A stretch of DNA of 64,000 nucleotides, from contig NZ_QUHR01000009.1 in assembly GCF_003479605.1 (NCBI RefSeq), positions 52,164 through 116,163 on the forward strand. Direction: 5' to 3'. This document shows, in pieces, positions 43,458 to 52,384 of the stretch. The DNA comes from Roseburia sp. AF12-17LB (GTDB taxonomy: Bacteria; Bacillota; Clostridia; Lachnospirales; Lachnospiraceae). The notes below the pieces were generated by a model that was given only the letters and a program-made list of their open reading frames with translations, did not search any database and had not been told where the DNA came from. Every line of letters begins with the position of its first letter. Positions within the stretch are counted from its first letter, which is position 1. The position numbers were made by a program, and so were the translations under genes.

Positions 43458-43868
43458 ATGCCGGAACTGCCGGAGGTTGAATCTGCAACGGAATATTACA
43501 AGCAATCCATGATGACGGGATTTATGCAGTGGTTTTGCCGGACAGGTGGAAAGAAAAAATTCTCAGAATCAGATATCGAAGCAAAGAAAGAGATTGCAAA
43601 ATTCAAAGCAGGTGACAGAAATCCTTATTCCTGGAATATGGAATTTTATGAGTATGAGGATGGCAGCGGATACGAAGCGAGATTTACAACTTGTGGAATC
43701 TGCACACTGATGAATGAACTGGGACTGACTAAGCTGATACCTGCAATGTGCCGCCTTGACTATACAATGAGTGAAGCAGATTGTGTCAGTAATTTTGCCA
43801 AGGAATATACAATCGCTTCGGGTGGACCGTATTGCGACTGCGGTTATACGAAAAGAAGTGCAAAATAA
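43458..43868 (+). CDS. L-2-amino-thiazoline-4-carboxylate hydrolase family protein, N-terminally short
   Basis: 136 residues. The C-terminal part (CGICTLMNELGLTKLIPAMC, RLDYTMSEADCV, ASGGPYCDCGYTK) matches the C-terminal half of the ATC hydrolase family, whose members have a conserved late Cys. Full members are longer, so about the first third is missing. The first eight residues, MPELPEVE, are instead the classic start of Fpg/MutM. GGAGG lies 17 bases upstream but only 10 bases before an out-of-frame ATG at 43451. This looks like a 5'-rearranged gene; expression is uncertain. Confidence 0.6.
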   Translation: MPELPEVESATEYYKQSMMTGFMQWFCRTGGKKKFSESDIEAKKEIAKFKAGDRNPYSWNMEFYEYEDGSGYEARFTTCGICTLMNELGLTKLIPAMCRLDYTMSEADCVSNFAKEYTIASGGPYCDCGYTKRSAK

Positions 43869-43878
43869 AATGTTATAG

Positions 43879-43915
43879 AAATAAGAGTAGTTTCACAGAC
43901 TGCTCTTATTTTTTT
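43879..43915 (+). terminator. Terminator after the ATC-hydrolase-like gene
   Basis: AATAAGAGTAGT / ACTGCTCTTATT with a 7-base loop, then TTTTTT. Confidence 0.85.
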
Positions 43916-43977
43916 GAAAAATTTAAATCTTTTTTCCAATCCCTCCTGTCTTACTTAATAGAAGGGAGGAAGGACAG

Positions 43978-44118
43978 ATGAAAAATATAATAAAATGGTT
44001 TGTGCTGCTGATGCATAAGGACATGCAGAATTTTGAAATGAACGAGGATACGGATTGCTCGGTTCGCAAACAGATTATGAACAGAACAAATCGCAAAAAG
44101 GAAGGTGAAAGATTATGA
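43978..44118 (+). CDS. Small ORF translationally coupled to the CAP-domain lipoprotein (46 aa)
   Basis: ATG 43978 follows GAAGGGAGGAAGG, a very strong ribosome site. The 46-residue product begins MKNIIKWFVLLMHKDMQNFE and is basic at the end (NRTNRKKEGERL). Its TGA overlaps the ATG of the next gene in an ATGA arrangement, so ribosomes can pass directly on. No family is recognised; it may be a leader whose translation opens the downstream start. Confidence 0.55.
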   Translation: MKNIIKWFVLLMHKDMQNFEMNEDTDCSVRKQIMNRTNRKKEGERL

Positions 44119-45043
44119 TGAAAATGAGAAAACCTGGATATATTGCACTTGCTGTCCTGATGGTAGCAACAATCGCTTTAACAGGATGTAGCAATGTAAC
44201 AGAAGCAAAGGGAAGTCCGACTACGGAAAAAGAAAAAGTAGCAGAGAAAACACCACAGAAGAGGGTGAAAGTTATAGTAGAAAATGCTGCAGAAACAGCT
44301 ATTGAAACAGTCAGATTGGCGCAGAAAACAGAAGGAACTGAAAATTTAGAACCGGAACCTGGGGCAGAAGAAGATACAGCGGGAGAAAATACAGAGGGAG
44401 AAAATGAGACGGGAACAAAGCAAGGAAAGACAGAGGAGACAGACCAGTCAGATAAAAATAAAAGCGGTAAGAAAAAGAATACAACAGTAGCAGATACAAC
44501 CGATTCAAATAAGCCGCCACATGACGGAATGATATATGATGTCAATGAAGGAACATGGATTGATATGCCGGAGGTTCATCCGGATGGTTTTGACAGAAGT
44601 GCGGCCGAAGAGGTGTGGTCTTATGTGAATGCAGAGAGAACAGCAGCAGGCCTCAATGCACTTACCTGGGATGAGGACATATACAATTTTGCATGTCAGA
44701 GAGCACAAGCAATTGTATCAGATTTTTCCCATAATGGCTGTGGCAATTATGGAGAAAACATAGCATTAAATTCTGCGGGAAGCGCATATAGAATCCACAT
44801 GCAGTGGAAAATTTTGCACTGGAAGAAAGTGAAAACAGTGGTGGAAACACAACAAGAGAATTCAACGGACAGACACTTGACCTTACACAGGCGCAGGCAG
44901 AAGCTTTTGATAATGGAAATATATGGATAGCGGGCAACGGCATCATCATTTATGAACACAGCGATGGAACGTTATCCTGCAATGCCTATGGACCGGAGGC
45001 AGAAGCAGCTTTAAATGAGTATATTGACAGCCATGACTGGTGA
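44115..45043 (+). pseudogene. CAP/SCP-domain lipoprotein disrupted by an out-of-frame internal deletion
   Basis: The N-terminus MRKPGYIALAVLMVATIALT ends in the lipobox LTGC, followed by an acidic linker to about residue 140. The CAP domain then starts (EEVWSYVNAERTAAGLNALT, FSHNGCGNYGENIAL) but breaks off after HMQW near 44806, before the G-H-R strand, and reads nonsense to a stop at 44930. From 44804 the +2 frame gives ENFALEESENSGGNTTREFN and the rest to 45043, which looks like the natural end. A loss of the middle of the CAP domain plus a frame change explains this. Confidence 0.65.
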
Positions 45044-45157
45044 GAATAGAAGATGGAAATGTGCTTGCGGTGGAAGAACTGTTTCTGTTAAAATTTTAAG
45101 AAATCAGGCGTTATAGGAAAAATACATGAGAAATAAGGAAGAAAGAAGGAAAAGAAA

Positions 45158-46483
45158 ATGACATATACACAGGCAGTTGAAAAAGCATGTAATGGAGATT
45201 CGACGGGATTTGAATTTCTTTATGATACAACAAAAAATAATAAATATTATCTGGCTTTAAAATATGTGAAAGATGAAGAGGCAGCAAAAGATGTTCTGCA
45301 GGAAGCATACATACGGGCGTGGAAAAATCTGGATAAACTAAAAGAACCGGAAAAATTTGATTCCTGGTTAGCACAGATTGTGGTAAATACAGCAAAAAAT
45401 GAACTGGAAAAACGCAATCATACACCGCTTGATTTACGCATGGAAAGTGGTGAGGAAGAAGATGCAGAAATCATGGATCAGGCAGTAAGCGTCTGGGAAA
45501 ATGAGCCGGAATTAGAATATACGAAAGAAGAGACCAGACAGCTGGTGCATGAGCTGATCGATGCATTGTCTGACGAGCAGCGTCTGGTGGTAATTGCCTT
45601 TGAATTAGAGGGACTTACCACAAAAGAAATTGCAGAACAGCTGGGCTGCCCGGAAGCTACAGTGAAATCAAGACTGCGTTATGGCAGGAATAATATCAAG
45701 ACAAAGGCAGAGGAACTGCAGAAGAAGGGATACAAGCTTTACAGTATTGCACCAATGCCGTTACTGCTGTATCTGTTGAAAAAGGAAATGGTTGTATCTG
45801 CGGCGGAGCCATCCACCCAGCTTTTATTAAGTGAATGTAGAAAAAGTATAGCAAAGAGTACATATGGTGCAGGAAAAACTGCAGCCTCAACAGCGGTAAA
45901 AGCCGCAGGCACAGCAAGAAAGATATCATTTTTGTCAACTGCAGCTGGAAAAGCGGTAATTGGAATCGTGGCAACGGCATCTATAGCAAGTGCAGTGACA
46001 GTTGGTGTCATCAGCTACAATAAATCAAATGATAAAAATACGACCGCACAGGAAAATGTTCCGGCAGTAGAAGAAGTTCCGGTAAATGCAGACCAGCCAA
46101 TAGATGGCGTGGGTGAGGATACAGAGACAACGGATGCACCAGAGGATGAAAATGGAAGTGAAAAATATGCTGATATTCCGGAATCTGTGCTTCCAAGTTC
46201 CGTGCGTAATGATAAAGACTATTTTGAATTCTGGGACGAGCCGGTAAAGGCAACCTGCTGGATTGACGGTGTCAAGGGAACGATTTATGCAGACTGGGAT
46301 ATGACACAGATTATTAAAGAAGTTACCTATGATGTAGATGGTTATGAGGATGAGCTTCTTATCATTGGCTCTACACTGGATGGCGGTACCCATGCCATTG
46401 CAATTTATAACGGACAGTATGTTGTGGTAAATGATGCCATGTGGGATCATTGGTATAATGGAAAGAGTTCTGCTTTTGATTAA
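45158..46483 (+). CDS. ECF sigma factor fused to a membrane anchor and external domain
   Basis: 441 residues. Sigma region 2 is at about 18-88 (LALKYVKDEEAAKDVLQEAY, FDSWLAQIVVNTAKNE), region 4 at about 130-190 (LSDEQRLVVIAFELEGLTTK, EIAEQLGCPEATVKSRLRYG). After an Ala-rich stretch, a single membrane helix (IGIVATASIASAVTVGVISY, near 268-287) leads to an acidic linker and a C-terminal domain of about 110 residues outside the cell (DEPVKATCWIDGVKGTIYAD). No separate anti-sigma gene is adjacent. The fusion suggests a sigma factor held at the membrane by its own tail. Usual ECF factors have about 160-200 residues. Confidence 0.88.
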   Translation: MTYTQAVEKACNGDSTGFEFLYDTTKNNKYYLALKYVKDEEAAKDVLQEAYIRAWKNLDKLKEPEKFDSWLAQIVVNTAKNELEKRNHTPLDLRMESGEEEDAEIMDQAVSVWENEPELEYTKEETRQLVHELIDALSDEQRLVVIAFELEGLTTKEIAEQLGCPEATVKSRLRYGRNNIKTKAEELQKKGYKLYSIAPMPLLLYLLKKEMVVSAAEPSTQLLLSECRKSIAKSTYGAGKTAASTAVKAAGTARKISFLSTAAGKAVIGIVATASIASAVTVGVISYNKSNDKNTTAQENVPAVEEVPVNADQPIDGVGEDTETTDAPEDENGSEKYADIPESVLPSSVRNDKDYFEFWDEPVKATCWIDGVKGTIYADWDMTQIIKEVTYDVDGYEDELLIIGSTLDGGTHAIAIYNGQYVVVNDAMWDHWYNGKSSAFD

Positions 46484-46641
46484 TACGAAAACTTAAGATT
46501 TCGTTAAATTTATGGAACTGATTCTTAAGGTTGTCTGTGAGACATTGACCAACCAATTCCAGTAAGATATATTTGAATTAATAGGCTGCGGAAAAACAGT
46601 CCGGATTAAGGAGTATAAGTATATCAAAGTAAGGAGGAACT

Positions 46642-47790
46642 ATGGGCATGGAAAAGCAGAAGGCGAAGACTGGTCCGAAAAAGAAGGTTGGAAAAAAGCA
46701 GAGAAGAAAGAGAAAACTGATACTTTTTATTGTAGAAGTATTAGTGATACTCATTTTGCTGGTAGTATTTTATGTAATGAGTAAGCTGAATAAAATCAAT
46801 AATACCGGTTCCTTAGATGCGAAGAAGCTGAATATTAATATAGACAGCGAGACCCAGGAAGTGTTAGATAATTATACCAATATAGCTATCTTTGGAATTG
46901 ACAACCGGAGCAGTGGAAATTATGAAAGCGGAAACAGCGACTGTATCATGATTGCCAGTATCAATGATGATACCAAGGAAGTGAAGCTTGTATCCGTATA
47001 CCGGGATTCCTTTCTGGCAGTAGATGATAAAGACAGCCTGCGGAAACTGAATGCAGCTTATGCCAAGGGAGGACCGACCGGTGCAGTAGCGGCGTTAAAT
47101 AAGAATCTGGATTTGAATATTACCGAATATGTATCCGTAGACTTCAATGCGGTAATGGAAGTTGTGGATGCATTAGGTGGAATAGAGTTGGATATTACCA
47201 GGGAAGAAGCCAGCAATATGCACATCTGGATTGATGAAATGAATGAAGTCATGGGAACCCATGGCAAGCCGGTTTCCGGACCGGGCGTGCAGCAGGTCAA
47301 TGGAATACAGGCACTTGCCTATTGCCGTGACCGAATGAGTGGCGGAGACGATTTCCGCCGGACCGAGCGCCAGCGTATTGTAGTAGGAAAGATTGTAGAA
47401 AAAGCAAAGCAGGCAGACATCCTTACTTTAAATGATTTGGTAGACAAGCTGTTTCCGGACATTTCTACCAGCCTTTCTACCACAGAAATATTGGGACTTG
47501 CAGCCCATGTCAAAGAGTATGAGCTTGCAGATACCCAGGGCTGGCCATTCCAGTTAGACACCAAGATGATGGAAAAATCCATCGGAGCAGTAGTTGTACC
47601 AACGGATTTGGAGACTAATGTAGATTTGCTGCACCGCTATTTATTTGATGTAGAGGATTATGAAACGACAGATAAGGTGAAAGAAATCAGCAAGGCAGTA
47701 AGCAACAGGACAGGAAAGACGGCAGCAGATACCACCCGGGATACGAATCCGCTGGTGCAGGATGCAGCTGCTGCTGAAACAACAGAGTAA
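46642..47790 (+). CDS. LytR-CpsA-Psr (LCP) family glycopolymer transferase
   Basis: 382 residues, type II membrane protein: basic N-terminus, one helix at about 28-48 (LILFIVEVLVILILLVVFYV), then the external LCP domain from NIAIFGIDNRSSGNYESGNS through VYRDSFLAVDD and YCRDRMSGGDDFRRTERQR, whose Arg/Asp residues bind the polyprenyl-pyrophosphate. LCP proteins attach teichoic acid or capsule chains to peptidoglycan. AAGGAGG precedes the ATG. The Ala/Thr-rich C-terminus is disordered. Confidence 0.93.
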   Translation: MGMEKQKAKTGPKKKVGKKQRRKRKLILFIVEVLVILILLVVFYVMSKLNKINNTGSLDAKKLNINIDSETQEVLDNYTNIAIFGIDNRSSGNYESGNSDCIMIASINDDTKEVKLVSVYRDSFLAVDDKDSLRKLNAAYAKGGPTGAVAALNKNLDLNITEYVSVDFNAVMEVVDALGGIELDITREEASNMHIWIDEMNEVMGTHGKPVSGPGVQQVNGIQALAYCRDRMSGGDDFRRTERQRIVVGKIVEKAKQADILTLNDLVDKLFPDISTSLSTTEILGLAAHVKEYELADTQGWPFQLDTKMMEKSIGAVVVPTDLETNVDLLHRYLFDVEDYETTDKVKEISKAVSNRTGKTAADTTRDTNPLVQDAAAAETTE

Positions 47791-47921
47791 GAGGAAAATC
47801 CAACCAAATTTTATAAAAATTTCACAAAAAATAAGAAAAATCCAGTTACCTTTTGTATATTATTATGTTATGATAAAAATATATCAGTAAACATACAATG
47901 ATTATCAAGGAGGTATTACGA

Positions 47922-49139
47922 ATGCAGAGATTTACATTACCAAGAGATTTATACCACGGCAAAGGTGCATTGGAGGCACTGAAGAACTTCGAAGGAAAGC
48001 GCGCAATGATCTGTGTTGGTGGAGGCTCCATGAAACGGTTTGGTTTCCTGGATAAAGCAGAGGCATATCTGAAAGAAGCAGGTATGGAAGTGGAACTGTT
48101 TGAAGGAATTGAACCGGATCCATCTGTTGAGACCGTGATGAAGGGTGCTGCCGCTATGGAGAAGTTTCAGCCGGACTGGATTGTAGCAATCGGTGGTGGT
48201 TCTCCAATTGATGCTGCGAAAGCAATGTGGATTAAATATGAATATCCAGATATTACCTTTGAAGATATGTGTAAGGTATTTGGAATTCCGAAATTAAGAA
48301 AGAAAGCACATTTTTGTGCAATTTCTTCTACCTCAGGAACAGCAACAGAAGTAACTGCATTTTCCATTATTACGGATTATGAGAAGGGAATCAAATATCC
48401 GATTGCGGATTTTGAGATTACACCGGACGTAGCAATCGTTGACCCGGAACTGGCAGAGACCATGCCGCAGAAACTGGTAGCCCATACTGGAATGGATGCG
48501 ATGACACATGCCATTGAAGCGTATGTTTCAACTGCCAACAGTGATTTTACAGACCCGCTGGCACTCCATGCCATTGAGATGATTCAGCATGATCTGATTG
48601 ATTCCTATAACGGAGATATGGCAAAACGTGATGCCATGCACAATGCCCAGTGTCTGGCTGGAATGGCATTTTCCAATGCACTGCTTGGAATCGTACATTC
48701 TATGGCACATAAGACCGGTGCCGCATTTGCCGACTACGGTGCACATATTATTCATGGCGCAGCTAATGCCATGTATCTGCCGAAGGTTATTGCATTTAAT
48801 GCAAAGGATGAGACTGCAAAGAAACGTTATGGCGTGATTGCAGACTTTATGAAGCTTGGCGGAGAGACACTGGACGAGAAAGTCGCACTTTTAATCCAGT
48901 ACCTGCGTAAGATGAATGATGACTTGAATATTCCGCACTGTATTAAGAACTACGGACCGGACAGCTATCCGGCTGAGCAGGGCTTTGTACCGGAAGAAGT
49001 ATTCTTAGAGAGACTGCCTGAGATTGCAGCCAATGCAATTTTGGATGCCTGCACCGGCTCCAACCCAAGACAGCCAAGTCAGGAAGAAATGGAAAAACTG
49101 CTGAAATGCTGTTACTATGACACAGAAGTAGATTTCTAA
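47922..49139 (+). CDS. Iron-containing alcohol dehydrogenase
   Basis: Start at ATG 47922 (MQRFTLPRDLYHGKGALEAL) with AAGGAGG 8 bases upstream; 405 residues. The Rossmann half has GGGSMKRFG and VAIGGGSPIDAAKAMW near residue 85-100; SSTSGTATEVTAFSII follows. Iron ligands are Asp in HTGMDAMTHAIEAYVS and His in the GIVHSMAHKTGAAF and HGAANAMYLPKVIAFN motifs. Similar to clostridial butanol dehydrogenases, so it probably reduces aldehydes to alcohols in fermentation. Confidence 0.95.
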   Translation: MQRFTLPRDLYHGKGALEALKNFEGKRAMICVGGGSMKRFGFLDKAEAYLKEAGMEVELFEGIEPDPSVETVMKGAAAMEKFQPDWIVAIGGGSPIDAAKAMWIKYEYPDITFEDMCKVFGIPKLRKKAHFCAISSTSGTATEVTAFSIITDYEKGIKYPIADFEITPDVAIVDPELAETMPQKLVAHTGMDAMTHAIEAYVSTANSDFTDPLALHAIEMIQHDLIDSYNGDMAKRDAMHNAQCLAGMAFSNALLGIVHSMAHKTGAAFADYGAHIIHGAANAMYLPKVIAFNAKDETAKKRYGVIADFMKLGGETLDEKVALLIQYLRKMNDDLNIPHCIKNYGPDSYPAEQGFVPEEVFLERLPEIAANAILDACTGSNPRQPSQEEMEKLLKCCYYDTEVDF

Positions 49140-49160
49140 AAAATAGATTAAAAATGAAGT

Positions 49161-49205
49161 AAGCCCCGTTTCGATATCGCATTGATATTTGAGACGGGGT
49201 TTTTA
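49161..49205 (+). terminator. Terminator after the alcohol dehydrogenase gene
   Basis: AAGCCCCGTTTC pairs with GAGACGGGGTTT around a loop of about 20 bases, followed by TTTTT. Confidence 0.85.
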
Positions 49206-49234
49206 CAGTCTGAAAAATGGTTTTACAAAGGTAA

Positions 49235-49258
49235 TACCCCCACAGCACTGCGGGGGTA
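49235..49258. other. GC-rich hairpin in the nrdD upstream gap
   Basis: TACCCCCACAG/CTGCGGGGGTA, a compact 10-bp stem in an otherwise AT-rich 430-base intergenic region. No T-run follows. Confidence 0.5.
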
Positions 49259-49453
49259 CAAAGGGGAGTTATGAAAATTTATGAAAAAAGTTTTATCAAA
49301 TAGAGAGACAAGACATTGGGGGATGAACCTGTTCTCTATTGATATTTGTAGTATACCCGGATTTTGTGAAAAATAATTGTCCAGATTATGAAAAAAGCGT
49401 TAAATTCTAAAAAAATTTTTCTGAAAAAAATTCACGAATCTTGTATATCCCCC

Positions 49454-49518
49454 TTGCGTAAAACACAAGATATGGTATACTGTATATGCGTTGAAGAGAT
49501 TCGACACAAAATCTAGTA
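49454..49518 (+). promoter_or_regulatory. nrdDG promoter with two putative NrdR boxes
   Basis: TTGCGT (49454-49459), 16 bases, TATACT (49476-49481). ACACAAGATATGGTA (49463-49477) covers the spacer and ACACAAAATCTAGTA (49504-49518) lies 41 bases on, about four helix turns, the tandem layout bound by the NrdR repressor. The second box also starts a hairpin ACAAAA/TTTTGT. Confidence 0.6.
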
Positions 49519-49573
49519 CAGTTTTGTGCCGATTTTATGCGAATAGACTATTTTTTTATGGGAGAGGATTTCA

Positions 49574-51736
49574 ATGAAAATCATTAAAAGAAGCGGCGCA
49601 GAGGCTGTTTTTGACATTTCAAAAATTATTATTGCAATCAATAAAGCGAACCATGAGGTGGTGGAAGCGGAACGATTGACTGCAGACCAGATTAAGGAGA
49701 TTGCACAATATATAGAGGATTCCTGTAAGGATGCCAACCATGCCCTGAATGTAGAAGATATTCAGGACTTAGTGGAGGATCAGTTAATGGACAAGAGGGC
49801 TTTTTCTGTTGCCCGGAAATACATTACTTACCGCTATAAACGTGCCCTGGTACGTAAATCCAACTCTACGGATGAACAGATTTTAAGTCTGATTGAATGT
49901 AATAATGAAGAAGTAAAACAGGAGAATTCCAATAAGGATTCAACCGTAAACAGCGTGCAGCGTGACTATATGGCTGGTGAGGTGAGTAAGGATATTACCA
50001 GAAGATTCCTTCTCCCGGAGGATATTGTAGAGGCACATGAACAGGGAATTATCCATTTCCATGATGCAGATTATTTTGCACAGCATATGCATAACTGTGA
50101 TCTGGTAAATTTAGAGGATATGTTACAGAACGGAACCGTTATCAGCGGAACCAGAATTGACAAGCCACATTCGTTCTCTACAGCATGTAATATTGCAACC
50201 CAGATTATTGCTCAGGTGGCAAGCTCCCAGTATGGCGGACAGAGTATTTCACTGGCACATTTAGTACCATTTGTCCAGATCAGCCGCGAGAAAATTCATG
50301 CAGAGCTGGTGCAGACATTAAAAGAGAGCGATGTGGAACTGAGCGAAGAGAAGATTAACAGCATTGTGGAAAGAAGACTTCATGCGGAAATCGAGCGGGG
50401 CGTACAGGTTATCCAGTATCAGGTAGTAACCCTGATGACTACCAACGGACAGTCCCCATTCGTAACCGTGTTCATGTATCTGAACGAAGCAAAGAATGAG
50501 CAGGAGAAAAAAGACCTTGCCATGATTATAGAGGAAGTGCTAGACCAGCGTTATCAGGGTGTTAAGAATGAGGATGGCGTATGGATTACACCGGCATTTC
50601 CAAAGTTGATTTATGTATTGGAAGAGGATAATATCCATGAGGATTCGGAATACTATTATCTGACCAAGAAAGCAGCAAAATGTACTGCAAAGCGTATGGT
50701 TCCGGATTATATTTCTGAGAAGAAAATGAAGGAATTAAAAGATGGCAACTGCTATACCTGTATGGGCTGCCGTTCCTTCCTTACCGTATATCATGATGAA
50801 GATGGCAAGCCAAAGTTCTATGGTCGTTTCAATCAAGGCGTGGTAACCTTGAATCTGGTAGATCTGGCATGCTCTTCCGGCGGAGATTTTGAAAAATTCT
50901 GGAAGCTATTTGATGAGCGTTTGGACCTTTGCTACCGTGCATTGATGGCACGTCATAACCGCCTGAAGGGAACACCTTCTGATGTGGCACCGATTCTCTG
51001 GCAGTATGGAGCACTTGCCCGTCTGAAAAAAGGCGAGACCATAGACAAGCTTTTATATGGTGGATATTCTACTATTTCACTGGGTTATGCAGGACTTTGC
51101 GAATGTACCAGATATATGACTGGAAAACCACATACCGACCCGGCAGCAACACCATTTGCCTTAAAGGTAATGCAGCGGTTAAATGATGCCTGCAAGGAGT
51201 GGAAAGAGAAAGAAAATATTGATTTCTCCGTATATGGAACACCGCTTGAGTCTACCACCTATAAATTTGCAAAATGTTTACAGAAACGTTTCGGAGTTAT
51301 TCCGGGTGTTACCGATAAGAATTACATTACCAACAGCTATCATGTGCATGTAACCGAAAATATCGATGCATTTACCAAACTGAAATTCGAATCCCAGTTC
51401 CAGGCACTTTCGCCGGGTGGAGCAATCAGCTATGTGGAAGTTCCGAACATGCAGGATAATCTGGATGCTGTTTTATCTGTAATGAAATTCATCTATGAGA
51501 ATATCATGTATGCAGAGTTAAATACCAAGAGCGATTACTGCCAGGTATGTGGCTATGATGGTGAGATTCAGATTGTAAAAGATGATGATGGAAAATTAGT
51601 ATGGGAGTGCCCGCATTGCCACAACCGTGATCAGGATAAGATGAACGTGGCAAGACGTACCTGTGGTTATATTGGTTCCCAGTTCTGGAATCAGGGAAGA
51701 ACCCAGGAAATCAAGGAGCGTGTACTTCACTTATAA
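49574..51736 (+). CDS. nrdD: Anaerobic ribonucleoside-triphosphate reductase
   Basis: Class III glycyl-radical reductase making dNTPs from NTPs without oxygen. 720 residues. The N-terminal ATP-cone (MKIIKRSGAEAVFDISKIII to about residue 95) gives allosteric control. HFHDADYFAQHMHNCDLVNL is an early core motif and MGCRSFL an active-site Cys region. The C-terminal zinc site is CQVCGYDGEI ... CPHCHNRD and the radical Gly is in RRTCGYIGSQFWNQGR near residue 700. The activase gene follows 18 bases on. Confidence 0.97.
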   Translation: MKIIKRSGAEAVFDISKIIIAINKANHEVVEAERLTADQIKEIAQYIEDSCKDANHALNVEDIQDLVEDQLMDKRAFSVARKYITYRYKRALVRKSNSTDEQILSLIECNNEEVKQENSNKDSTVNSVQRDYMAGEVSKDITRRFLLPEDIVEAHEQGIIHFHDADYFAQHMHNCDLVNLEDMLQNGTVISGTRIDKPHSFSTACNIATQIIAQVASSQYGGQSISLAHLVPFVQISREKIHAELVQTLKESDVELSEEKINSIVERRLHAEIERGVQVIQYQVVTLMTTNGQSPFVTVFMYLNEAKNEQEKKDLAMIIEEVLDQRYQGVKNEDGVWITPAFPKLIYVLEEDNIHEDSEYYYLTKKAAKCTAKRMVPDYISEKKMKELKDGNCYTCMGCRSFLTVYHDEDGKPKFYGRFNQGVVTLNLVDLACSSGGDFEKFWKLFDERLDLCYRALMARHNRLKGTPSDVAPILWQYGALARLKKGETIDKLLYGGYSTISLGYAGLCECTRYMTGKPHTDPAATPFALKVMQRLNDACKEWKEKENIDFSVYGTPLESTTYKFAKCLQKRFGVIPGVTDKNYITNSYHVHVTENIDAFTKLKFESQFQALSPGGAISYVEVPNMQDNLDAVLSVMKFIYENIMYAELNTKSDYCQVCGYDGEIQIVKDDDGKLVWECPHCHNRDQDKMNVARRTCGYIGSQFWNQGRTQEIKERVLHL

Positions 51737-51754
51737 AAAGAAAGTGAAAAGAAA

Positions 51755-52273
51755 ATGCATTATTCAGCGATTAAATATAATGATATTGCGAACGGCACCG
51801 GTGTAAGAACGGTGCTGTTTGTATCCGGCTGCCGGAACCACTGTAAAGAGTGTTTTCAGCCGGAAACATGGGACTTTAAAAATGGAGAAGAATTTACAAA
51901 AGAAGTAGAAGATGAAATTCTTGCATCTTTGGAATCTCCCTATATCAAGGGACTGACTCTTTTGGGAGGAGACCCTTTTGAACCGGAAAACCAGCATGCA
52001 CTGCTTCCATTTATCAAGCGGGTGCGGACGGAACATCCGGAAAAAGACATATGGGCATATACCGGATATGTACTGGATAAGGATTTGGTACCGGAGGGAA
52101 GAAGATATACCGAGGATACGAAAGAATTATTATCCTTAATCGATGTGCTGGTGGATGGCCCTTATGTGGCAGAGCTATATGATATTACATTAAAATTCAA
52201 AGGTTCTTCCAATCAGCGTGTCATTGACTGCAGAAAATACAATGAAACAGGAGTCATTGAAGAACTGATGTAA
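51755..52273 (+). CDS. nrdG: Anaerobic ribonucleotide reductase activating enzyme
   Basis: Radical-SAM activase that forms the glycyl radical on NrdD. 172 residues. The [4Fe-4S] motif is SGCRNHCKECFQPETWDF (C-x3-C-x2-C) near residues 29-46, preceded by IANGTGVRTVLFVSGC; GLTLLGGDPFEPENQ is the SAM-binding strand and LVDGPYVAEL a conserved later motif. It is cotranscribed with nrdD. Confidence 0.97.
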   Translation: MHYSAIKYNDIANGTGVRTVLFVSGCRNHCKECFQPETWDFKNGEEFTKEVEDEILASLESPYIKGLTLLGGDPFEPENQHALLPFIKRVRTEHPEKDIWAYTGYVLDKDLVPEGRRYTEDTKELLSLIDVLVDGPYVAELYDITLKFKGSSNQRVIDCRKYNETGVIEELM

Positions 52274-52286
52274 ACTGCGTGAAAGA

Positions 52287-52320
52287 TAAAGTAGAATCCG
52301 GAAGGATTCTATTTTACTTT
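52287..52320 (+). terminator. Terminator after nrdG
   Basis: AAAGTAGAATCC-GGAA-GGATTCTATTTTACTTT: a 7-bp core stem, extended by A/T pairs and followed by T-rich sequence. Confidence 0.7.
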
Positions 52321-52384
52321 ATGGCATTTTTATATTAAAATAGAAATAACGTGATTGTTTTAAGGAAAGATATAGGAGAAGAAC

